In this document: piece by piece, positions 58,334-64,000 of the stretch
Numbering within the stretch: the stretch's first letter is position 1
Layout: each line of letters opens with the position of its first letter
Assembly (NCBI GenBank): GCA_017858255.1
Contig: JAFMBV010000001.1
Span: 104,157 to 168,156 of the forward strand
Length of the DNA stretch: 64,000 bases
DNA from: Bacteriovoracaceae bacterium
GTDB lineage: Bacteria; Bdellovibrionota; Bacteriovoracia; Bacteriovoracales; Bacteriovoracaceae
Direction of reading: 5' to 3'
Program-made: the position numbers and the translations under genes
Notes under the pieces: model-generated
The model's database searches: none
The model's input: the letters and a program-made list of their open reading frames with translations, nothing else
What the model was told of the DNA's origin: nothing

Positions 58334-61300
58334 ATGAAAAAGCTCCGATTTGTCACCGCTGCTAGCTTATTTGATGGTCATGACGTCTCAATAAATATTA
58401 TGAGAAGGCTTCTGCAGTCTAAAGGTGTTGAGGTCATTCATCTAGGTCACAATCGCTCAGCTCAGGAAGTTGTCGATGCCTGCTTGCAAGAAGATGCCCA
58501 TGCTGTCGCTCTATCATCCTATCAGGGTGGTCACATGGAGTACTTTACCTACATTAGGGAGTTGCTCGATGAGGCCGGCGCAAAGGATGTACGGATTTTT
58601 GGTGGTGGTGGTGGAGTAATCACTCCAAGTGAAATCAAAGAGCTTCATAAAAGAGGAATTAATAAGATTTACTCACCTGAAGATGGAATGAAGTTAGGCC
58701 TCGTAGGCATTATTGATGACATGATTGAAAGAGCAACATATTCAACAACAGAAAATGTAGACTTTAAAAAATTAGAAGGAAAGTCACTTTCCAGTGTTGA
58801 AATTGCTAAGGTTGTTTCTGCGATTGAAAACACCGGAGAGTCACCAGTAAGTTTTAAAGAAAAAAATATACCTGTTCTCGGTATCACTGGGACGGGGGGC
58901 GCTGGTAAATCATCTCTCGTTGATGAGCTTCTCCTTCGCTTCAACAGATATTATAAAGATGCCAAAATAGCATTAATATCTGTAGACCCCACAAAGAAAA
59001 AAACTCAAGGTGCATTACTTGGGGATAGGATTCGTCTGGGTTCTGCAACTTATGATCAATTCTTTATTCGATCTCTGGCCACAAGAGATTCAAAAACAGA
59101 GTTGAGTCCAGAAATTAAAAAGGTCGTCTCATTTTTAAAGTCACAAGATTTTTCTTTTATTATGGTGGAAACTTCTGGGATCGGGCAGGCCTCTGATGAG
59201 ATTACCCAGGTTGCGGATAAGTGCATTTATGTGATGACTCCTGAATATGGTGCTGCGACACAATTAGAAAAAATTGAAATGCTTGAGTCGGCAGACTTTA
59301 TAGTTTTAAATAAATTTGAGAAACCTCGATCTGAGGATGCATTCAGAGATATCAGAAAGCAATATCGAAGAAATAAGGGATTGTTTGCGGGTCATCCTGG
59401 TTCACCTGAGGATGAAGACCTTCCTGTATTTGGTACAATGGCCTCAAACTTCAATGATAGTGGCGTAAATGCTCTTTTTTACGCCTTAGCAAAGTCATTA
59501 GATTTTAATACAGATGAAGTAAAAAACCTGCCGATTGAAAAACTCCCCAAAATAAAAGGAAGTATAATTGGACCTGAGCGTACGTTGTATTTGAGAGAGA
59601 TAGCAAATACCTTAAAGGACTATAATAACGAGACAATGAGAAGAGTTGAGTTGTTAAAAGACTACGAAGCTCTTGAAAAAGTTTCCAGCCTTATGCCAGA
59701 AGATAAGGCAATTGATGAGAAACTAAAAGAAGTAAAAGAACACTTAGGCTCTGAAACACTTAAGGAAGTTGAATCCTTTTTTGAGTTAAGAAAACAATAT
59801 CAATCTGGAGAATTCTCTTATTCTGTCAGAGGAAAAGAATTTAAAGTAAAAACAAAGGACACGTCACTTTCAGGAAATGATGTTCCAAAGGTTGCATTAC
59901 CTCAATCAAGTAATTTGGCAGAAATCTATAAGTATCAAAGAACTTGTAATGTACCAGGGTTTTTTCCTTATGGAGCAGGGATATTTCCTTTTAAAAGAGC
60001 GGATGAAGAACCAAAGAGAATGTTTGCAGGTGAGGGTGGTCCTTATCGAACGAATAAAAGATTTCACTATCTCTCTAAAGATGATCCTGCAAAAAGACTT
60101 TCTACGGCCTTTGACTCAGTAACTTTATATGGAGAAGATCCAGATAAAAGACCGGATATCTTTGGTAAAATTGGAGAGGCCGGAGTTTCAATTGCAACAC
60201 TTGATGACATGCAGGCCCTGTATGAAGGGTTCGACCTAACAAGCCCTAACACATCAGTTTCCATGACGATAAATGGTCCCGCACCAATTATCTTGGCCCT
60301 CTATATGAACACCGCCATAAAACAAAAGCTGACTGGCGATGAGTTCTGGAACGAGGAGAAAAGAGTTGAGATAATGCAGCAGGTGAGAGGAACTGTTCAG
60401 GCAGATATTCTCAAGGAAGACCAAGCACAAAATACTTGCATCTTCTCTTTAGAGTTTTCTCTGAAGTTGATGGGTGATATTCAGGAATACTTTTGTAAAA
60501 ATGCAATTAAAAATTATTACTCAGTTTCTATTAGTGGTTACCATATTGCAGAAGCTGGTGCGAACCCTATTACCCAAACCGCATTCACTCTCTCAAATGG
60601 TTTCACCTACGTTGAATATTACTTAAGTCGGGGTATGAAGATAGATGACTTTGCAACCAACTTGAGTTTCTTCTTCAGTAATGGCCTAGATCCGGAATAT
60701 GCTGTGATTGGAAGAGTTGCGCGTAAGATATGGGCCGTAACCTTAAGAGATAAATACGGGGCAAACGATAAATCACAAAAGTTTAAATACCACATTCAGA
60801 CCTCTGGCCGGTCTCTACATGCGCAAGAGATTGACTTTAATGACATAAGAACCACCCTACAGGCCTATCTCGCACTGTCAGACAACTGTAATAGTCTTCA
60901 TACGAATGCTTATGATGAAGCAATTACGACTCCAACAGAAGAGAGTGTAAGAAGGGCCATGGCAATTCAGATGATCATAAATCGTGAATTTGGAATGAAT
61001 AAAACAGATAATCCAATGCAAGGCTCATATTTAGTCGAAGAACTTTCCACAATTGTAGAAGAAACTATTCTTGCAGAGTTTGAGAGAATCTCTGATAAAG
61101 GTGGGGTTCTGGGTGCAATGGAAAGTATGTACCAAAGAGGAAAGATTCAAGAAGAGTCTCTCTATTACGAAACATTAAAGGATACTGGAGAGTTACCTAT
61201 AATTGGAGTTAACACTTACTTGTCTCCAAATATAGATGAGCAAATGCAACAGGAAATCGAAATTTCTCGTTGTTCTGATAAAGAAAAACAAGAGCAGATT

Positions 61301-61489
61301 ACACGCTTAGAAAGTTTTAAAGATAGAAATAACGATAAAACTGAAGAAGCATTAGCATCTTTGAAAACAGCAGTTTTAAATAATGACAACGTGTTTAAGG
61401 AGTTATTAAAGACAGTGAACTACTGTTCTCTTGGACAAATAACTAACCTTCTCTTTGAGGTTGGTGGTCGTTATAGAAGGAATATGTAA
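58334..61489 (+). CDS. icmF: Fused isobutyryl-CoA mutase IcmF (B12-dependent)
   Basis: 1051 residues combining three parts: an N-terminal B12-binding domain (ASLFDGHDVSINIMRRLL, with His16 as cobalt ligand, and later GGGGGVITPSEI); a MeaB-like chaperone GTPase with Walker A GITGTGGAGKSSLVDEL (about 183-197), SVDPTKKKTQGALLGDR and VLNKFEKPR; and the large-subunit mutase domain from about residue 540 (ending in a small helical C-terminus). The domain order B12-G-mutase is specific to IcmF, which interconverts isobutyryl- and n-butyryl-CoA, or acts on pivalyl- or isovaleryl-CoA in some bacteria. The adenosyltransferase gene overlaps its stop by one base. Possible -10 TATATT lies near 58250. Confidence 0.94.
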   Translation: MKKLRFVTAASLFDGHDVSINIMRRLLQSKGVEVIHLGHNRSAQEVVDACLQEDAHAVALSSYQGGHMEYFTYIRELLDEAGAKDVRIFGGGGGVITPSEIKELHKRGINKIYSPEDGMKLGLVGIIDDMIERATYSTTENVDFKKLEGKSLSSVEIAKVVSAIENTGESPVSFKEKNIPVLGITGTGGAGKSSLVDELLLRFNRYYKDAKIALISVDPTKKKTQGALLGDRIRLGSATYDQFFIRSLATRDSKTELSPEIKKVVSFLKSQDFSFIMVETSGIGQASDEITQVADKCIYVMTPEYGAATQLEKIEMLESADFIVLNKFEKPRSEDAFRDIRKQYRRNKGLFAGHPGSPEDEDLPVFGTMASNFNDSGVNALFYALAKSLDFNTDEVKNLPIEKLPKIKGSIIGPERTLYLREIANTLKDYNNETMRRVELLKDYEALEKVSSLMPEDKAIDEKLKEVKEHLGSETLKEVESFFELRKQYQSGEFSYSVRGKEFKVKTKDTSLSGNDVPKVALPQSSNLAEIYKYQRTCNVPGFFPYGAGIFPFKRADEEPKRMFAGEGGPYRTNKRFHYLSKDDPAKRLSTAFDSVTLYGEDPDKRPDIFGKIGEAGVSIATLDDMQALYEGFDLTSPNTSVSMTINGPAPIILALYMNTAIKQKLTGDEFWNEEKRVEIMQQVRGTVQADILKEDQAQNTCIFSLEFSLKLMGDIQEYFCKNAIKNYYSVSISGYHIAEAGANPITQTAFTLSNGFTYVEYYLSRGMKIDDFATNLSFFFSNGLDPEYAVIGRVARKIWAVTLRDKYGANDKSQKFKYHIQTSGRSLHAQEIDFNDIRTTLQAYLALSDNCNSLHTNAYDEAITTPTEESVRRAMAIQMIINREFGMNKTDNPMQGSYLVEELSTIVEETILAEFERISDKGGVLGAMESMYQRGKIQEESLYYETLKDTGELPIIGVNTYLSPNIDEQMQQEIEISRCSDKEKQEQITRLESFKDRNNDKTEEALASLKTAVLNNDNVFKELLKTVNYCSLGQITNLLFEVGGRYRRNM

Positions 61490-62067
61490 TGTCAAAGAAG
61501 TCTAATATTTACACCAAAATGGGTGACAATGGTGAGACAGGTCTCGTTGGTGGAACCCGTATTTCAAAATCAGATGCAAGAATTGATCTATACGGAGAGG
61601 TAGATGAGCTTAACTCTTGGATAGGGGTGGCCATCGCTAATCTAAGTGAAGGTGATTTTGAAGAAGAAATTACCTATTTAAAGAAAGTTCAGTGTTATCT
61701 CTTTGATCTTGGAAGTAATCTGGCCTGTGAGGCCGACCAGCGAGAAAACTTTAAGCTTCCAACATTAAGTGAAACGGTAATAGAAGAATTGGAAAGTAAA
61801 ATTGATACACTTGATTCTATGAACCCTAAGCTCACTACATTCATATTGCCCGGAGGAAGCCAGTCGTCAGCGTCCTTACATTTATGCCGGACGGTATGCA
61901 GAAAAATTGAAAGAAAGATGATTCAATTTCGTATTGATCATGAGGAAGAACTTCCAATTCACGCGGCACCATTCATGAATCGCATGAGTGATTTCTTTTT
62001 TGTGCTAGCTCGTTATGTAAATGTAAAGTTAGGAGTAACCGAGGTTCCTTGGAGGCCACAAAGGTAA
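61489..62067 (+). CDS. Cob(I)alamin adenosyltransferase, PduO type
   Basis: 192 residues, ATP:corrinoid adenosyltransferase that makes adenosylcobalamin and can hand it to the mutase. Family blocks: YTKMGDNGETGLVGGTRISK, DLYGEVDELNSWIGVA, and SASLHLCRTVCRKIERK with the RxxCRxxER region. It starts on the last base of the icmF stop (TAATG), so cofactor supply and repair are coupled to the mutase. The end adjoins the convergent FHA gene directly, without a terminator. Confidence 0.95.
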   Translation: MSKKSNIYTKMGDNGETGLVGGTRISKSDARIDLYGEVDELNSWIGVAIANLSEGDFEEEITYLKKVQCYLFDLGSNLACEADQRENFKLPTLSETVIEELESKIDTLDSMNPKLTTFILPGGSQSSASLHLCRTVCRKIERKMIQFRIDHEEELPIHAAPFMNRMSDFFFVLARYVNVKLGVTEVPWRPQR

Positions 62068-62745
62068 TTACTTTTTAAATATACCTTTCAGCTTTCCAAG
62101 AAGGCCTTCTGTGTCTTTTTCAGGGCCTTTGACAACTTTCTTCTTTCGACTAACTTTTTTAGCGGCCTTTTTATCAGCTTTAAGTTCTAAATCTTCTTCA
62201 GGTAAACTTTCTTTCTTGGCCTTTGGGGGAAGTTCCTCTTGGTGGTCATCCGATGCACTGGGAGTTGCTGTCATTGTGCTTTCATCAATTTCTTTTTTAC
62301 GTCTAATTTTAGCAAGAAGAGTTTTTTGACGACTTTGACCGAATTCATCTTCTTCAAAGTCATCTACACCTTCGACCTGAGAGCCGAGGCGAACAAAGGT
62401 TACATTGGTTCTCTCAAAATCCCGTTTATGTAACGCAAGTTCCTTTGCTGTCATTTCACTATCGTCGAGTTGTATTTTTACTTTTCCGATCTGAACAAAA
62501 TCTTCTAGGTAAAGAAAGGTTTCCTGAATTTTGTTGCCATTTAAATAGGTTCCATTAGTGGTATCGAGGTCTTTAATAACAACACGTGAATCGGAGTTGA
62601 TTTTTACAACAAGGTGTTTGCCGCTGATCATCGAGTCATTTAGGGGAAGGTGGCACTTGGAGGATCGCCCCATAAAAAAGGGCTTAGGGGTCAGTCGAAC
62701 CCTATTCTCTTCATTTCCTTCTGTGATAATTAAGTATATTGCCAT
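62068..62745 (-). CDS. FHA-domain protein with charged C-terminus
   Basis: 225 residues. An FHA phosphothreonine-binding domain occupies about 5-90: LTPKPFFMGRSSKCHLPLND, SMISGKHLVV and IKDLDTTNGTYLNGNKI carry the conserved GRSS, SxxH and TNGTxxNG. The C-terminal 130 residues are low-complexity and highly charged (DFEEDEFGQSRQKTLL, then Lys/Glu runs). It reads phosphorylated partners, but no Ser/Thr kinase is present here. Start 62745 is chosen because a TATAAT-like -10 at 62765-62770 places the transcript start near 62758, downstream of the alternative ATG at 62763. Confidence 0.85.
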   Translation of the reverse strand: MAIYLIITEGNEENRVRLTPKPFFMGRSSKCHLPLNDSMISGKHLVVKINSDSRVVIKDLDTTNGTYLNGNKIQETFLYLEDFVQIGKVKIQLDDSEMTAKELALHKRDFERTNVTFVRLGSQVEGVDDFEEDEFGQSRQKTLLAKIRRKKEIDESTMTATPSASDDHQEELPPKAKKESLPEEDLELKADKKAAKKVSRKKKVVKGPEKDTEGLLGKLKGIFKK

Positions 62746-62801
62746 AATCTCATCTGATTTCAATATTATAGGTCATCTTTGACGTAGACAAAATTTTGGA
62801 T

Positions 62802-62830
62802 TTGGATTGAGATAAATTTGCCGGTATTAT
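62802..62830 (+). promoter_or_regulatory. Sigma-70-type promoter of the IscA/ErpA gene
   Basis: TTGGAT (62802-62807), 17-bp spacer, TATTAT (62825-62830). Predicted start near 62837, giving a leader of about 50 bases. A second -10-like TATAAA lies downstream at about 62839, so the exact start is uncertain. Confidence 0.6.
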
Positions 62831-62885
62831 GGTATGTTATAAATAGGTTAAAAATAGTCTTATTTTAAAAGGAAGTGGCACAAAA

Positions 62886-63227
62886 ATGAGTGATAATAGC
62901 AATTTGGTAATTTTAACGGATAAAGCTGTAGACCAGGTAAAGTCCATCTTCGCTTCTGAAGGCAAGGGCGAAGAGTATGGGGTAAGGCTAGGTGTCGTTG
63001 GTGGGGGCTGTTCAGGGCTATCTTACAACATTGATTTCGATACTCAGAATGAGAAAGACAATATTCTAGAATTTAATGGGGTAAAGGTATTTATCGACCT
63101 AAAGTCTTCAATCTATTTGAAAGGCGTAACGCTAGATTTTAAAGACGGACTAAACGGAAAAGGTTTTGTCTTTATTAATCCAAACGCTAGCAATACATGT
63201 GGTTGTGGCGAATCTTTTTCAGTTTAG
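62886..63227 (+). CDS. IscA/ErpA-type Fe-S carrier protein
   Basis: 113 residues of the A-type carrier family. LTDKAVDQVKSIF, RLGVVGGGCSGLSYNIDF with the first Cys, and the closing NTCGCGESFSV with the Cys pair, giving the three conserved cysteines. Length is typical. It receives a cluster from a scaffold and passes it on. ygfZ follows with no gap, an apt partner since YgfZ is needed by some Fe-S enzymes. Which of IscA, ErpA or SufA it is cannot be decided. Confidence 0.93.
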   Translation: MSDNSNLVILTDKAVDQVKSIFASEGKGEEYGVRLGVVGGGCSGLSYNIDFDTQNEKDNILEFNGVKVFIDLKSSIYLKGVTLDFKDGLNGKGFVFINPNASNTCGCGESFSV

Positions 63228-64000
63228 ATGTCGCTTTATAACTTAGTAGAGAATACGACCTATTCGTTAAATGAAGAAAATGATCTTTTTCTGGTCTCTG
63301 GTATGGACGCTGAGCGGTTCTTGAGTGGTCAGTTAACAAACAATATCAGTATATTAGAAAATCACAGGTTTCAATTACAGGCCAGACTTGATCGAGGAGG
63401 CAAACTAAAAGCCTTCTTTTATTTATTAAAAGCGGAAAAAGACTTTTACCTCTTGGTCTCTAAGGAATTTTCAAAAAACCTAATTGAAGATTTGAATAAA
63501 TATATAATCATGGATGACGTAGAAATCGGGTTAGCTGAACAAAAGGTTTGGTTACTTTTCACATCATATGAAGACCCTGCCTCAGAGTATAACTTAACAA
63601 GTCACTTTAAGGGGGCATATGGCTTTTATCCAACAGTTCTTACTTTCTGTGAACCAAAGCACGCCAAGAGAATGGATAAGGAACAATTTAGAAAAATAAG
63701 TTTAATGCAGGGAGAGCCTGTAATAAATATTACAGCGAAACTAGATACATTAGTGACAGACACTATTGTAAATTTAACTGGTGTCTCTCTTGAAAAGGGT
63801 TGCTTTTTAGGCCAAGAGACTGTTTCTAAGATTGAGACGAGAAGGGGAGGAGCATACTTTCCCGTAAGCTTAAAATTATCTAAAGAAGATTACGATAAGG
63901 TTGAATCTCAAAATATTCTAAAAATTGAAGATCGAAAAGTTGGCGAGGTTATTTGGAAGGGCATCTTTAATGATGACCAGATAATTTTAGCGAGTTTAAT
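63228..64000 (+). CDS. ygfZ: YgfZ/GcvT-like folate-binding protein, 3'-truncated by the window
   Basis: The frame opens with ATG directly after the preceding stop and stays open to the window end, 257 codons seen. The diagnostic loop K-G-C-F-L-G-Q-E (GVSLEKGCFLGQETVSKIET, near residue 190) with its conserved Cys identifies YgfZ, a tetrahydrofolate-binding protein needed for certain Fe-S enzymes and tRNA modification. The N-terminus has GMDAERFLSGQLTNNI, the family's first block. Adjacent to the A-type carrier gene in what looks like an Fe-S repair operon. Confidence 0.88.
   Translation, partial: MSLYNLVENTTYSLNEENDLFLVSGMDAERFLSGQLTNNISILENHRFQLQARLDRGGKLKAFFYLLKAEKDFYLLVSKEFSKNLIEDLNKYIIMDDVEIGLAEQKVWLLFTSYEDPASEYNLTSHFKGAYGFYPTVLTFCEPKHAKRMDKEQFRKISLMQGEPVINITAKLDTLVTDTIVNLTGVSLEKGCFLGQETVSKIETRRGGAYFPVSLKLSKEDYDKVESQNILKIEDRKVGEVIWKGIFNDDQIILASL

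Noticed and set aside
1..64000. CRISPR arrays, insertion sequences, prophage or integrase genes
   Set aside because: No spaced direct repeats, transposase, integrase or phage structural proteins were recognised on either strand.

Overview
The window is a chromosomal segment from an AT-rich (by eye below 40% GC) Gram-negative bacterium. The outer-membrane inventory supports this: many exported beta-barrel-like proteins ending in Phe, lipoproteins with lipoboxes, an LptF/LptG-type permease, Lgt and LspA. The combination of a fused B12 isobutyryl-CoA mutase, ETF with acyl-CoA dehydrogenase, a hut pathway, several lytic transglycosylases, AmgK/MurU-type sugar recycling and CFI-box, PilZ and PATAN-type proteins looks like Bdellovibrionota, perhaps the Bacteriovoracales. 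That assignment is inference; there is no rRNA here to prove it. Genes are densely packed with frequent ATGA/TAATG overlaps. No insertion sequence, prophage or CRISPR array was seen.

Layout. 1-4 kb: a truncated unknown protein, a MltD-like lytic transglycosylase and a patatin phospholipase. 4-9 kb (+): a small HTH protein, an outer-membrane protein, ligA and radA. 9-11.7 kb: glpK, a TadE/Flp-like small protein, a TlpA-type thioredoxin and a Kazal-domain lipoprotein. 11.8-22.8 kb (-): one long co-directional run, read as OM protein, CFI-box protein, LptF/G permease, GT39 glycosyltransferase, def, fmt, rpe, hutH, hutU, hutI. 22.8-26.7 kb (+): galU, an exported unknown and priA. 26.8-32.3 kb: a large exported coiled-coil protein, an OM porin-like protein and a class A PBP. 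32.3-35.1 kb: tRNA-Gln, prs, pth and ychF. 35-41 kb: an Slt70-like transglycosylase, a HAMP protein, an Mrp-type ATPase, a PATAN-like protein and a sigma-54-preceded exported acidic protein. 41-46 kb (-): acyl-CoA dehydrogenase with etfB and etfA, then a separate OM protein-lipoprotein-folK group. 46-51 kb: a LysM lipoprotein, an M48-like pseudoprotease, AmgK/MurU, a ferredoxin, a PilZ protein and small proteins. 51-58 kb: an Nfo-like enzyme, an HtpX-like pseudoprotease, a CHASE2 histidine kinase, an NtrC-type regulator, lspA and lgt. 58-64 kb: a ferredoxin, icmF with its adenosyltransferase, an FHA protein, an IscA/ErpA protein and a truncated ygfZ.

How the genes work together. Two catabolic modules feed acyl-CoA and amino-acid carbon to central metabolism: hutHUI, and acyl-CoA dehydrogenase/ETF together with IcmF/adenosyltransferase. 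A strong cell-wall theme (two lytic transglycosylases, a class A PBP, a LysM protein, AmgK/MurU) fits peptidoglycan remodelling and recycling. Lipoprotein maturation enzymes sit behind a sigma-54-type two-component system.

The most interesting points are: an HtpX-like gene whose frame needs either an ATT start or a one-base shift at a G5 run, overlapping a CHASE2 kinase; a second degenerate M48 protein whose signal-peptide codons contain a full intrinsic terminator; a near-consensus sigma-54 promoter with a perfect palindrome at enhancer distance; an Mrp ATPase without its CXXC pair; and at least six convergent gene pairs whose 3' ends overlap.
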